In this document: piece after piece, positions 45,013-53,844 of the stretch | How the letters are laid out: each line of letters starts with the position of its first letter | Numbering within the stretch: position 1 is the stretch's first letter | Assembly (NCBI RefSeq): GCF_900452865.1 | Contig: NZ_UGOZ01000001.1 | Location: forward strand, 1,178,001 to 1,242,000 | Reading direction: 5' to 3' | Source: Legionella taurinensis | GTDB taxonomy: Bacteria > Pseudomonadota > Gammaproteobacteria > Legionellales > Legionellaceae | DNA: 64,000 nucleotides | Position numbers and translations under genes: made by a program | Notes under the pieces: model-generated | The model's input: only the letters and a program-made list of their open reading frames with translations | What the model was told of the DNA's origin: nothing | Database searches by the model: none

Positions 45013-47319
45013 GTGACTTCAAAATCGCAAGTTTTGAATTCTTTAAAAAGCAAAATAAAAAAGGCAAGGATACTGGACCTGGTTTTTTTTACCGTTGAAG
45101 ATTGGTATAAAAATAAACAAGACTGCCTTGACAGAATCCACAATCAACTGAATACGACGAATTACATTGTGCGGAGCAGTAGCCGTAGTGAAGATCAGGA
45201 GCAAAGTTCCAATTCGGGTAAATATGAGTCTCTATTAAACGTCAGCCGGGATAATCTACCTGACGCCATTAATCAGGTAGTTGCTTCGTATGGTGAATAT
45301 GCTGATCCGCAAGACGAGATTCTTATTCAACCCATGCTTGAAGATGTGGTGATGAGCGGTGTTCTTTTCACTCGTGATCCTAATACGGGCGCCCCCTATT
45401 TTATTATTAACTATGAATTAGAGGGGGATACGACTGCAGTGACTTCTGGTGCATCGGCTGGCCATACTTACGTTATTGCAAGAAGCTGCAATGCTCTTCA
45501 GGATAAACGAATGCTTCGTTTACTGGATTTGGCAATCGAGTTGGAAGCCTTGCTGGGGCAACCTAACCTGGATATTGAATTTGCTTATGACAATAAAAAA
45601 CAATTATTTTTGTTGCAAGCCAGACCGCTCATTATAAAAAGTCTTCATAAGGAATTAGAACAGCATGCGCTGTTAAGTAAAATTAAAAAGAAATTTTTAA
45701 GTTTGAATGCGAAGCATCCCTATTTATATGGATCGCGAACAATTTTGGGGATTATGCCCGATTGGAATCCGGCAGAGATTATTGGCATTCGACCAAAACC
45801 GTTGGCATTAAGCCTTTATAAAGAGTTGATTACCGATAGCATATGGGCTTATCAACGAGATAATTACGGTTATAAGAATTTGCGAAGCTTCCCCCTGCTG
45901 ATTGATTTGATGGGGTTGCCCTATATCGATGTCCGTGTCAGTTTTAATTCATTTATTCCGAAAGATCTGGAGGCGGGACTTGCGGATAAATTAGTCAATT
46001 ATTACTTAGATCGGCTGGAGGAAGAACCCTTTCTACATGATAAGGTTGAGTTTGATATTGTCTTTTCCTGCCACACCTTTGATTTGCACAAGCGGGCTGA
46101 AAAGTTAAAAGCTTACCATTTTAACGACGATGAGATTGGTGCGATCGTTACCTCTCTTAAGAATTTAACCAATAATATTATTCATCGTGATCAGGGTTTG
46201 TGGATTAAGGACATTGAGAAAATCGAGGAGTTAAAGATTCGTCACGAGCGTATTTGCAACAATGATACCTTTGATGAATTAACCAAAATTTATTGGCTGA
46301 TTGAAGAGTGTAAGCGCTATGGTACGCTACCTTTTGCTGGATTGGCCCGCGCGGGTTTTATTGCCGTGCAATTGCTAAACTCCATGGTCGCTGAGGGAAT
46401 TTTAAGTGCTGATGAGCGATTCTGTTTTCTGAACAGCCTTGACTCGGTCAGCACCCAGATGACTCGTGACATGCAACAATTGGATAAACAGCATTTTCTG
46501 CAAAAATACGGTCATTTGAGACCTGGGACTTACGATATATTATCCCCCCGGTATGACGAAGAACCCAATCTCTATTTTGATTGGAATAAAATAAAACGCA
46601 TGACGTCTCATCAAAAGGACGATTTTAAATTGAGTCTCTCGCAGATGAGGCAGATTGAAACGTTGCTTGATGAGCAAGGTATTGAACACGATGTAGTTGG
46701 CTTGTTTAATTTTATGAAATTAGCCATTGAAGGGCGGGAATACGCAAAGTTTGTTTTTACAAAGACATTGAGCGATATACTTTCTATATTGAAGCAGTTT
46801 GGTTTAAAAAATAATATTCATGTGGATGAAATTGCCTACATGGATATTAAAGATCTATTAAAGCATTTTTCAACATCCTGGGATTGCATTGAGGAATTAA
46901 AAAGGAATATCCAGGTCAACATTGAAAAATATAAGATCACCAATCAGATTATCTTGCCTCCATTAATCGTAAAACCAGAGGATACAGAGCAGTTTACTTT
47001 ACCGGAAAGCAGACCCAATTTTGTGACTCGAAAGTCGCTGACTGCGCATGTGGTATCCGATCTCTCTGACCCTGAAAAAATGAACGGGGCGATTATTTTT
47101 ATCCCCAGTGCTGATCCAGGATTTGACTGGGTGTTTACTCATCAAATTGCTGGATTCATAACGGCTTACGGGGGCGTGAATTCTCACATGGCTATTCGTG
47201 CCGGCGAATTAGGCTTGCCAGCCGTCATTGGTACCGGTGACAAACTGTATAATCAATTGAAATCGGCTTCACGTATTCATATCGATTGTGGAAATCAACT
47301 CGTGGAGGTCCTGCATTGA
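45013..47319 (+). CDS. PEP-synthase-like kinase, candidate L-glutamine amide kinase (Cj1418-like)
   Basis: A 768-residue protein combining an ATP-grasp nucleotide domain (VRSSSRSEDQEQSSNSGKY near 54-72; VLFTRDPNTGAPY) with a C-terminal phosphohistidine swivel domain, GGVNSHMAIRAGELGLPAVIG (shown as GGVNSHMAIRAGE), catalytic His725. It has no PEP/pyruvate TIM barrel. This two-domain plan is that of Cj1418, which phosphorylates the amide nitrogen of glutamine with ATP through a phosphohistidine, the first step of O-methyl phosphoramidate synthesis. Size and position beside Cj1415-, Cj1416- and Cj1417-like genes support this. The start is GTG after GGGAG at 45001-45005. A central 400-residue helical region is unassigned. 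Confidence 0.87.
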   Translation: MTSKSQVLNSLKSKIKKARILDLVFFTVEDWYKNKQDCLDRIHNQLNTTNYIVRSSSRSEDQEQSSNSGKYESLLNVSRDNLPDAINQVVASYGEYADPQDEILIQPMLEDVVMSGVLFTRDPNTGAPYFIINYELEGDTTAVTSGASAGHTYVIARSCNALQDKRMLRLLDLAIELEALLGQPNLDIEFAYDNKKQLFLLQARPLIIKSLHKELEQHALLSKIKKKFLSLNAKHPYLYGSRTILGIMPDWNPAEIIGIRPKPLALSLYKELITDSIWAYQRDNYGYKNLRSFPLLIDLMGLPYIDVRVSFNSFIPKDLEAGLADKLVNYYLDRLEEEPFLHDKVEFDIVFSCHTFDLHKRAEKLKAYHFNDDEIGAIVTSLKNLTNNIIHRDQGLWIKDIEKIEELKIRHERICNNDTFDELTKIYWLIEECKRYGTLPFAGLARAGFIAVQLLNSMVAEGILSADERFCFLNSLDSVSTQMTRDMQQLDKQHFLQKYGHLRPGTYDILSPRYDEEPNLYFDWNKIKRMTSHQKDDFKLSLSQMRQIETLLDEQGIEHDVVGLFNFMKLAIEGREYAKFVFTKTLSDILSILKQFGLKNNIHVDEIAYMDIKDLLKHFSTSWDCIEELKRNIQVNIEKYKITNQIILPPLIVKPEDTEQFTLPESRPNFVTRKSLTAHVVSDLSDPEKMNGAIIFIPSADPGFDWVFTHQIAGFITAYGGVNSHMAIRAGELGLPAVIGTGDKLYNQLKSASRIHIDCGNQLVEVLH

Positions 47320-47909
47320 AACAGATCGGCATAACCATGCGGGTGGATTACCATGAAAAAGTGGATGAAAAGCGGGATGCTATCGACCAGCGCTGGTATA
47401 AATTTTTAAATGCCTGCCAACTATATCCCATTCCTATTCCTAACTTTATGACTGGCCTGGATTGCCTATTAACTCAAAATTGGGCTGGCTTTATCCTCAC
47501 AGGAGGAAATTCACCTGAGAGTCTCGGCGGAGATGCTCCAGAGAGAGATCAAATAGAGCAGGCTCTGATGGAGCTCGCTGTTAAAAAATCAATTCCCGTT
47601 CTCGGCGTTTGTCGCGGAATGCAGGTTATTCAGCACTATTTTGGCGTTAACCTCATTCCTGTGACGGAGCATGTCGCTGTTCGCCATACATTTCATTATC
47701 GTGGGAGTGTTGTCGATGTGAATAGCTACCATCATTTCGGTGCTTTGGATTCGGTTCCCAGCTTAATCGTGGATGGGCGTAGTGAGGACGGTGTTATTGA
47801 GGCTATTTCACATCAGTCATTACCGATCAAGGGCATCATGTGGCACCCAGAAAGAGAGGATACATTTTCTGCGGTTGATATAGAACTTTTTAAGAGCCAT
47901 TTTTGCTGA
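47316..47909 (+). CDS. Class I glutamine amidotransferase-like hydrolase, candidate gamma-glutamyl-CDP-amidate hydrolase (Cj1417-like)
   Basis: A 197-residue protein of the PuuD-like amidotransferase family. The nucleophile is C99 in GVCRGMQV and the dyad completing the triad is H177 and E179 in MWHPERED. LTGGNSPE (61-68) is the oxyanion strand. In C. jejuni, Cj1417 frees cytidine diphosphoramidate from its glutamyl adduct. The frame is open from 47286, but GGAGG at 47304-47308 sits seven bases before the TTG at 47316, which overlaps the previous stop (ATTGA) and gives the family-like N-terminus MKQIGITMR. I chose this unusual TTG start. Confidence 0.88.
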   Translation: MKQIGITMRVDYHEKVDEKRDAIDQRWYKFLNACQLYPIPIPNFMTGLDCLLTQNWAGFILTGGNSPESLGGDAPERDQIEQALMELAVKKSIPVLGVCRGMQVIQHYFGVNLIPVTEHVAVRHTFHYRGSVVDVNSYHHFGALDSVPSLIVDGRSEDGVIEAISHQSLPIKGIMWHPEREDTFSAVDIELFKSHFC

Positions 47910-48667
47910 TGAAGAAAGAATTATTGCGTTTGATTGAAGAGACAGGGGATAAAATTCTGTGTTTTTACGGAGATAAAACCTTTGATCTAAAAAAAGATGA
48001 CTCCCCGTTAACCCTTGCTGATCAAGCTTCCCACGATTATCTGGTTACACATTTACCACAAATTAAAAATGTTCCTATTTTATCTGAAGAATGTCATGTC
48101 GATTTTGATCAAAGAAAAAATTGGGAAGAGTTTTGGTTAATTGATCCGCTGGACGGGACGAAAGAATTCATCCATGGGTTTGATGATTTTTGTATCAATA
48201 TCGCTTTAATTCAACAAAATAAACCGGTCCTGGGATTAATTTATGCTCCGCTGCTGAAGGAGTTCTATTTCGCAGAGGAGGGGCGGGGATTTGAATATTT
48301 TGGCCCTGGCCATGAGCTTGAAAGGGATAGTGAATTGGTTGTTGCAACCAGTCGCTTTCATCATTCCGAACTGACAAGTCATTTTATGACTTTAAACAAT
48401 CTTTCCAAGGTTTATACCATAGGGGCTGCGCTTAAATTTGGCAGAATGGCGCTGGGTCAAATTGACCTCTATCCCCGCTTCGAGGGATCGAAAGAATGGG
48501 ATACGGGTGCCGGGCAACTTATTTTGATCGAGGCTAATGGCACTGTGCTCGACCTGCAGACGAGAAAATTACCCACATACAATAAATCAAACATAAGGAA
48601 TAATTTTTTTATGGCGTACAGGAATCATGTCGATATTAACCAGTTTTATTATCCGGATTTAGCATGA
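47909..48667 (+). CDS. cysQ: CysQ-like 3'(2'),5'-bisphosphate nucleotidase
   Basis: A 252-residue inositol-monophosphatase-superfamily enzyme. Metal ligands are visible in SEE (59-61) and DPLDGTKEF (79-87), with the CysQ-type WLIDPLDGTKEFIHG continuation and a C-terminal WDTGAGQLIL providing the last Asp. CysQ removes the 3'-phosphate of PAP after sulfotransfer. In this cluster it could clear the 3'-phospho nucleotide left after transfer from a 3'-phospho-CDP-amidate or from PAPS. The start ATG 47909 overlaps the previous stop by one base, and the 3' end overlaps the next start by four. Confidence 0.9.
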   Translation: MKKELLRLIEETGDKILCFYGDKTFDLKKDDSPLTLADQASHDYLVTHLPQIKNVPILSEECHVDFDQRKNWEEFWLIDPLDGTKEFIHGFDDFCINIALIQQNKPVLGLIYAPLLKEFYFAEEGRGFEYFGPGHELERDSELVVATSRFHHSELTSHFMTLNNLSKVYTIGAALKFGRMALGQIDLYPRFEGSKEWDTGAGQLILIEANGTVLDLQTRKLPTYNKSNIRNNFFMAYRNHVDINQFYYPDLA

Positions 48668-49377
48668 AAGCAATTATTTTGGCCGCAGGCCGCGGCAGCC
48701 GTATGGGTTCTTTAACTGAAGAAAAACCGAAGTGTTTGACAGCAGTGCATGGAAAACGGCTTATCGAGCATCAACTCGATGCATTGTCCGCTGCGGGAAT
48801 TAAAGAAATCGCTTTGGTCACTGGTTATAAGTCGGAGTGTTTGACTGGTTACGGAACGGTTCATTTCCACAATCCTCAATGGTCACAGACCAATATGGTC
48901 GCCTCATTATTGTGTGCAAGAACATGGCTTGAAGACGATGATTGTATAGTCAGCTATTCCGATATTTTTTATTCTGCAGACATAGTCAAAAAGTTACTCC
49001 AGTGTGACGATGAAGTATGCGTAAGTTATGATCCGCATTGGCTGGAATTATGGTCCAGACGATTTACACAACCCTTAGACGATGCCGAGACATTTCGCCT
49101 GGATGAGCACCATTATTTGCTGGAAATCGGTAAAAAAACGCTTATTATTGATGAGATTCAAGGGCAATACATGGGGCTTTTGAAATTTAGTAAAGAATTT
49201 TGGCGTCATTTCTTTAGTTCCAATGATGAAACAATTAATTTGAATAAAACGGATATGACCTCCTTTCTTCAACATTTAATTCTTAAAGGTTACAAAATCA
49301 AAGCCATTGCTAACTATGATTCTTGGGGAGAGATCGATCAGCCAGAAGATATTGATGCAGTAATGAGCGGGTTTTGA
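48664..49377 (+). CDS. Sugar-nucleotidyltransferase-fold enzyme, candidate phosphoglutamine cytidylyltransferase (Cj1416-like)
   Basis: A 237-residue NTP transferase. The nucleotide loop is ILAAGRGSRMGSLTEEKPKCL, here split as LAAGRGSRMG and EEKPKCL, and metal-binding Asp lies in SYSDIFYS. The segments LWSRRFTQPLDDAETF and DEIQGQYMGLLKFS resemble, from memory, Cj1416 of C. jejuni, which couples CTP with phosphoglutamine. Ordinary hexose-1-phosphate transferases lack these. It starts in an ATGA overlap with cysQ. It completes the set of four donor-forming activities in the cluster. Confidence 0.87.
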   Translation: MKAIILAAGRGSRMGSLTEEKPKCLTAVHGKRLIEHQLDALSAAGIKEIALVTGYKSECLTGYGTVHFHNPQWSQTNMVASLLCARTWLEDDDCIVSYSDIFYSADIVKKLLQCDDEVCVSYDPHWLELWSRRFTQPLDDAETFRLDEHHYLLEIGKKTLIIDEIQGQYMGLLKFSKEFWRHFFSSNDETINLNKTDMTSFLQHLILKGYKIKAIANYDSWGEIDQPEDIDAVMSGF

Positions 49378-49391
49378 TAAGGATTATGGGT

Positions 49392-50480
49392 ATGCTTTAT
49401 TTATTTATTTTACTCATCAGCAGTTTTGGATTTATTCTGGTACTGGACCCTTACGGTCTATATAGAAAAAATACAGAAAAAAAGCGATTACCTTACTACA
49501 CTTGGTACCATTATAATTTTATTAAAAAAGTTAAAGAAATTGATTTGGGATTGTTAGGCTCCTCAGCCATCAATTATTACAGTAAGGAGCCTTTTTTGAA
49601 GGAGGCTAATACTGTTTTTTTCATGGGAGTAGAAAGCTCCAATATCCACGAACACCTGGCATACGGCCGTTTGTTGTTTAAGAAAAATCCAAAAAAAATC
49701 ATCTTTTTTTATACTTTTTATGCCATGAACCCTTCGCGAGCTTTTCAACCGGAGTTCAAGGCCAATATGGTAAAAAATAATAATTTGTTAACCGATATTT
49801 ATTATCAGTATCTAACCCCGCGTCTTCTCAAGGATCTTTATCATGGTTTTCTAATCAAGTTAAAAAGGAAACCAGCCAAGCCGCAACTTTTTTTAAGCGA
49901 TGGAAGACGGACGCAATTGCATTATTTGAATCGCAAAGATTACGAGTTTGATGAAGTACTGGCTGATTATCTGGCGGCCATGTCCATTGATCCGCATTAT
50001 TACAACAGCGAGCGATTTAAACAACCCGATTCCATTGTTCCAGCATTCGAACTCGTCAGAGAGTTTAAGGAAGAAGCGGAGAGGATGGGGATTGAGATGG
50101 TGTTTGTGGCTACTCCTGTTTACAGAAGCACTCTCGCTCTGAAATATAGATTGGGTTTATGGGATACCTACACACGTTATCGTCAGGAGATGCTGAGGAT
50201 TGGCGAGTTCTATGATCTTAATCTCGATTTTGATTTAGTCACCAACAAGGATAATTGGTGGGATACGCACCATACTCGTCATGGGGATTATGTCAGTGAA
50301 CTGATTATTAACAAAGCGTATCTGGTCAATCAGACTAATCTGGAGAGTACGACCGAGCAACTTAAGCCTGTTCAGAAAGAACTGGACCAGGTTGATGCGT
50401 TGCTGACTCAGTATAAACGATGGGATTCCATGAAAGAGAGGGTTAATAAGCGGGTACAACAAACGCCCCCCCTGGGTTGA
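49392..50480 (+). CDS. Membrane-anchored SGNH/AlgX-like protein, unknown function
   Basis: A 362-residue protein with an N-terminal membrane anchor (YLFILLISSFGFILVL) and a large extracytoplasmic or periplasmic part. GLLGSSAINYY resembles the Ser block of SGNH hydrolases and WWDTHHTRHGDY could be the Asp-His block, as in AlgX, AlgJ and DltD proteins, which modify polysaccharides. I cannot assign a substrate. The stop of the previous gene is at 49375-49377. Of three possible starts (TTG 49374, ATG 49386, ATG 49392), the last is best spaced from AAGGA at 49379-49383. The neighbours suggest a role in polysaccharide modification. Confidence 0.75.
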   Translation: MLYLFILLISSFGFILVLDPYGLYRKNTEKKRLPYYTWYHYNFIKKVKEIDLGLLGSSAINYYSKEPFLKEANTVFFMGVESSNIHEHLAYGRLLFKKNPKKIIFFYTFYAMNPSRAFQPEFKANMVKNNNLLTDIYYQYLTPRLLKDLYHGFLIKLKRKPAKPQLFLSDGRRTQLHYLNRKDYEFDEVLADYLAAMSIDPHYYNSERFKQPDSIVPAFELVREFKEEAERMGIEMVFVATPVYRSTLALKYRLGLWDTYTRYRQEMLRIGEFYDLNLDFDLVTNKDNWWDTHHTRHGDYVSELIINKAYLVNQTNLESTTEQLKPVQKELDQVDALLTQYKRWDSMKERVNKRVQQTPPLG

Positions 50481-50498
50481 AGTATCATTCAAAGAACT

Positions 50499-50526
50499 CT
50501 TGCACCTCGTGGTGCTAGCTATATAA
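50499..50526 (+). promoter_or_regulatory. Sigma-70-like promoter inside the polysaccharide locus
   Basis: TTGCAC (50499-50504) and a perfect TATAAT (50521-50526) are 16 nt apart, in the 93-bp gap before the gene at 50574. A short hairpin (GCACC/GGTGC) overlaps the spacer. The sequence suggests a second transcription unit starts here. Confidence 0.6.
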
Positions 50527-50573
50527 TTAGCTGAGTGTATTTATGCTTATAGCGGAGTGGGTGGATAGATAAT

Positions 50574-51314
50574 ATGATGAACGAATATATTGCAAGTGAA
50601 TTCACCCTGACCGCCTATAAGGCCTTGTTAACTCTTGCTCAAACACGCTTTTGTTTTAAAAATTACTCCAATTTTCTCGACCATGATAATTTTTTGCTGC
50701 TAAGGCATGATGTGGATTTTTCTCTGGAACATGCCTTAAAAACTGCACGAATTGAACACGAGATGCAGATTGGAAGTACTTATTTTATTCATCTTCATAA
50801 CGAGTTTTACAATGCCCTTGATGTTGGCTCTCTTAAATTAATGAGAGAACTCTTGTCGTTGGGACATCATATAGGGCTTCATTTTGATGTTCACTATTAC
50901 AATATAAAAGGAAAAGAGGAATTAGAGTATTGGTTAGCATTTGAAAAATCCTTGATAGAGCGGGTATTGGATTGTCGCATTGATGTATTCTCTTTTCATA
51001 ACACCAATGATTTTACTATGGGTTGTGAAGAACATGATTACGCGGGCATGCTGAATACCTATTCTACTTATTTTAAAACGCAGGCGTCTTATTGCTCCGA
51101 TTCCAATGGGTATTGGCGATACAGAAAATTAGAGGAGGTATTATTAGATCCTGAAATCAAAAAATTACAAGTACTTCTACATCCCGAATGGTGGACTGAT
51201 GAGGAACTGATGCCAAGAGAAAAGGTATATCGCTGTGCTCAATATCGATTTGAGAGTACGGTTGCGAATTATGATCAAGCCCTTATTGATTTTGGCCGAT
51301 TAAATTTAAGCTAA
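50574..51314 (+). CDS. Polysaccharide deacetylase-like (NodB-type) protein
   Basis: A 246-residue protein resembling carbohydrate esterase family 4 proteins found in capsule and O-antigen loci. RHDVDFS (44-50) supplies the Asp-Asp metal motif, HHIGLHFDVHYY the metal histidines, and FSFHNTNDF and LLHPEWWTDEE the later catalytic blocks. These enzymes remove N- or O-acetyl groups from sugars. The protein may act on the cytoplasmic sugar or lipid-linked chain, as it has no signal peptide. Two ATGs overlap at 50574 and 50577. It follows a promoter at 50499 and is 5 bp from the next gene. Confidence 0.82.
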   Translation: MMNEYIASEFTLTAYKALLTLAQTRFCFKNYSNFLDHDNFLLLRHDVDFSLEHALKTARIEHEMQIGSTYFIHLHNEFYNALDVGSLKLMRELLSLGHHIGLHFDVHYYNIKGKEELEYWLAFEKSLIERVLDCRIDVFSFHNTNDFTMGCEEHDYAGMLNTYSTYFKTQASYCSDSNGYWRYRKLEEVLLDPEIKKLQVLLHPEWWTDEELMPREKVYRCAQYRFESTVANYDQALIDFGRLNLS

Positions 51315-51319
51315 TAAAA

Positions 51320-52534
51320 ATGCAATTTATAAAAAAATTTTTCAAGTCATCCATGCCCTGTACGGCCCCTAAGAAACGCAGTGTCGTATTTTACCGACAT
51401 AGTTACTACCATTTTTATTACTTGGCCAAAGCCTTGCGTAAACGTGGATGGGATGCGATTGTGGTCAATTTAGAACCGACAGATGGGATAAATGCCAATT
51501 TTTATCATGGCGAAGATATGAATTTATACGATGAGGATCCTGTCCAATTTAATAAAAACATAAAAAATTTTTTTCAAGAAGCCAAATCCAAATACCGTTT
51601 AATGCATTTTGCAGGAGATGGGTATCTTTCTTTTTTTCCAGGCAATACCACCAGCAACGAGCCTTCTGACATTATTGAATGGAAACAGGCTGGCAATAAA
51701 GTCGCCTACACCATCAGCGGTTGTAACAGCGGTATTTCCCAATCTTCAATTTCATCCTGGTCAATGGCAGACAACGGGTTAAAAGTCTGTGATCGTTGCA
51801 TATGGCAAAATAATGAAGAGGTATGCAGTGATGCCAAGAATCTCAGATGGGGAAAAAAAGTCAGTAATTACTGTGATTTAATCTTTACTGAAACGTTGCC
51901 TGCACTGGATTTTATGGGCGCAAAAAAAAATACCATACGCGAGCCAGTAACAACATGCCTGGATAGGACCATCTGGAGATCCAATTTATCGATACCACAC
52001 CATCATTGGGTTGATAAAAAAACAGAGGAAATTCTTATTTACCATGCAGTGGGCAACTATGACACACGACACTCGGAAACCCGAAATATCAAGGGGACGC
52101 CTTTTGTATTTGAAGCGATTGAACGCTTAAAAGCGGAGGGCTATCCTGTCAAATTAATGTTCATTACTAATCAATCGAATGAGGTGATTAAGTATTATCA
52201 GGCCCAGGCGGATATCATCGTCGATCAATTAAATTTCGGCCGCTATGGTGCCAATGCAAGAGAAGGGATGATGCTGGGCAAGCCTGTCATTTGCTACCTT
52301 AATCAATTCGAGTATAAAGAAGAGGATAAATTGCTTTCTTTACAGGAATGCCCTTTAGTTTCTGCAACCGAAGACTCTGTTTATAAGGAATTAAAAAATC
52401 TCATAGTCAATAAAGAATTGCGGTTGACGATCGGGAACGCAAGTAGAGAATACGCGTTAAAATGGCATGATGCAGAAGCCTGTGCTGAGCGATATGAAAG
52501 AATTTATGATGAACTCTTTAAGGAAACGCGTTAA
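51320..52534 (+). CDS. Glycosyltransferase, GT-B fold (group 1-like)
   Basis: A 404-residue cytoplasmic protein with an N-terminal Rossmann half (VVFYRHSYYHFYYLAKALRKRGWDAIVVN in pieces) and a C-terminal half carrying KGTPFVFEAIERLKAEGYPVKL and the acceptor/donor-binding stretch FGRYGANAREGMMLGKPVICY, in which an EGMMLGKP helix matches the E-x7-E-like motif of GT4/group 1 enzymes. A small cysteine group (VCDRCIWQNNEEVC) in the middle could bind metal. It is probably the enzyme that adds one residue of the repeat unit. It follows the deacetylase-like gene and ends a short unit. Confidence 0.82.
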   Translation: MQFIKKFFKSSMPCTAPKKRSVVFYRHSYYHFYYLAKALRKRGWDAIVVNLEPTDGINANFYHGEDMNLYDEDPVQFNKNIKNFFQEAKSKYRLMHFAGDGYLSFFPGNTTSNEPSDIIEWKQAGNKVAYTISGCNSGISQSSISSWSMADNGLKVCDRCIWQNNEEVCSDAKNLRWGKKVSNYCDLIFTETLPALDFMGAKKNTIREPVTTCLDRTIWRSNLSIPHHHWVDKKTEEILIYHAVGNYDTRHSETRNIKGTPFVFEAIERLKAEGYPVKLMFITNQSNEVIKYYQAQADIIVDQLNFGRYGANAREGMMLGKPVICYLNQFEYKEEDKLLSLQECPLVSATEDSVYKELKNLIVNKELRLTIGNASREYALKWHDAEACAERYERIYDELFKETR

Positions 52535-52675
52535 CGAATGGCTATGCCCTTAATTTGTAGCATTTTATGTCCTTGGTTCTTGTTTTAGAAAACAAAACCC
52601 CCATTTTCTTTACTGATATTATCAATAATAGACTGCCATATACAAAATTATTTTTAATTTGTATAATTATACGAT

Positions 52676-53821
52676 ATGAATATAATTTTGTATAATGAAA
52701 TGAATTTAATTGAAATTTGGCATTATCACAGACCTGAATTAGCGAAGATATATTTAGACACTTTAAATGCCGGTTTAGTTACGTCTACAACTATTTTTGC
52801 TCCGCGTCGTGCTGGTAAAACTTCATTCCTTTTGAAAGATTTGACACCGGCAGCAGAAAAATCAGGTTATACAGTAGCATATGTTGACCTTTGGCAAACA
52901 AAGTTATCACCAGGGGTTTCTATTGTACGTGCTCTAGAGCGAGCCTTGGAGCCTAAAAATGCGGTTCAAAGTTTAGTTGCAAAGCTTCATACACCAATAA
53001 AAAAAATTAAAGCAAAGGCTGAATTGGCAGGAGCAACAGTTGAGGGCGAGATTGAGCTCGGGGATTCTACTAAGAAATACCAAACAGAAATAGCCTTGCA
53101 AATCGATGTATTGATTGATGAGTTATGTAAGAAAAAACCTGTTTTACTACTTATTGATGAAGCACAGGAACTGGCAAAAACTAAAGAGCATGAGGCAGTT
53201 GCAACAGCATTACGCACTGCAATAACAAGAAATCAAAATCGTTTAAGAGTAGTATTTACGGGCTCTTCACGAACTCAGTTAGCACATGTGTTTTCTAATT
53301 CAAACGCACCTCTCTACTCAACCGGAGCGGCTATAGCTGACTTTCCGAAGTTGGATCGTGATTTTGTTGAGTATATAGTGGAGCGTTTTAAACAATCTAC
53401 TGGTAGAACATTACCAATCCTTCCTGCCTGGCAAGCATTTGTTAATTTTCAACAACAACCCGAGCCCTTTTTGGTTGGTATTGTCGATATGATACTTAAT
53501 CCATCGATAACATTGGAAGACGCGATGAAGCTGGTAGCAGATAAACTTGCTCATACTGAAAATCATGAAGGGGCTTGGGCGGCACTGGATGCAACGCAAA
53601 AAGCGTTGGTTCGCATGATTGCCCAAGATCCATCGTTGAAGCCTTTTAGCAAAGCAGTAGTTTTAAAACTTCGTGTAATTATAGGTATTGAATCTTTGGA
53701 GGTTACACATGTTCAACGTGCAATGTCTAAACTGAGTAATGTAGTTTTTAAGTCTCCAAGAGATACGTATGAATTTGAAAATGAAGCGTTCGCGCAATGG
53801 GTTAGAACCCTGGCTGAATAA
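52676..53821 (+). CDS. AAA-type P-loop ATPase in an AT-rich insertion
   Basis: A 381-residue protein with Walker A APRRAGKTS (42-50), Walker B LLLIDEAQ (157-164) and a sensor-like FTGSSRTQL. The rest resembles stand-alone archaeal-type or STAND-like ATPases with an unassigned C-terminal helical domain. These often belong to mobile elements or defence islands but the role here is unknown. It is flanked by non-polysaccharide DNA, and 52535-52675 is AT-rich with the motif TTTGTATAAT at 52658-52667 and TTTTGTATAATG-like again at 52685-52695. The start may be ATG 52676 or ATG 52700; neither has a good ribosome-binding site. Confidence 0.75.
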   Translation: MNIILYNEMNLIEIWHYHRPELAKIYLDTLNAGLVTSTTIFAPRRAGKTSFLLKDLTPAAEKSGYTVAYVDLWQTKLSPGVSIVRALERALEPKNAVQSLVAKLHTPIKKIKAKAELAGATVEGEIELGDSTKKYQTEIALQIDVLIDELCKKKPVLLLIDEAQELAKTKEHEAVATALRTAITRNQNRLRVVFTGSSRTQLAHVFSNSNAPLYSTGAAIADFPKLDRDFVEYIVERFKQSTGRTLPILPAWQAFVNFQQQPEPFLVGIVDMILNPSITLEDAMKLVADKLAHTENHEGAWAALDATQKALVRMIAQDPSLKPFSKAVVLKLRVIIGIESLEVTHVQRAMSKLSNVVFKSPRDTYEFENEAFAQWVRTLAE

Positions 53822-53844
53822 ACAATAAGATAAACCAATTCACC

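Noticed and set aside
45013-47319. Phosphoenolpyruvate synthase or pyruvate phosphate dikinase
   Set aside because: The PEP/pyruvate-binding TIM-barrel domain is absent; only the ATP-grasp and swivel His domains are seen.
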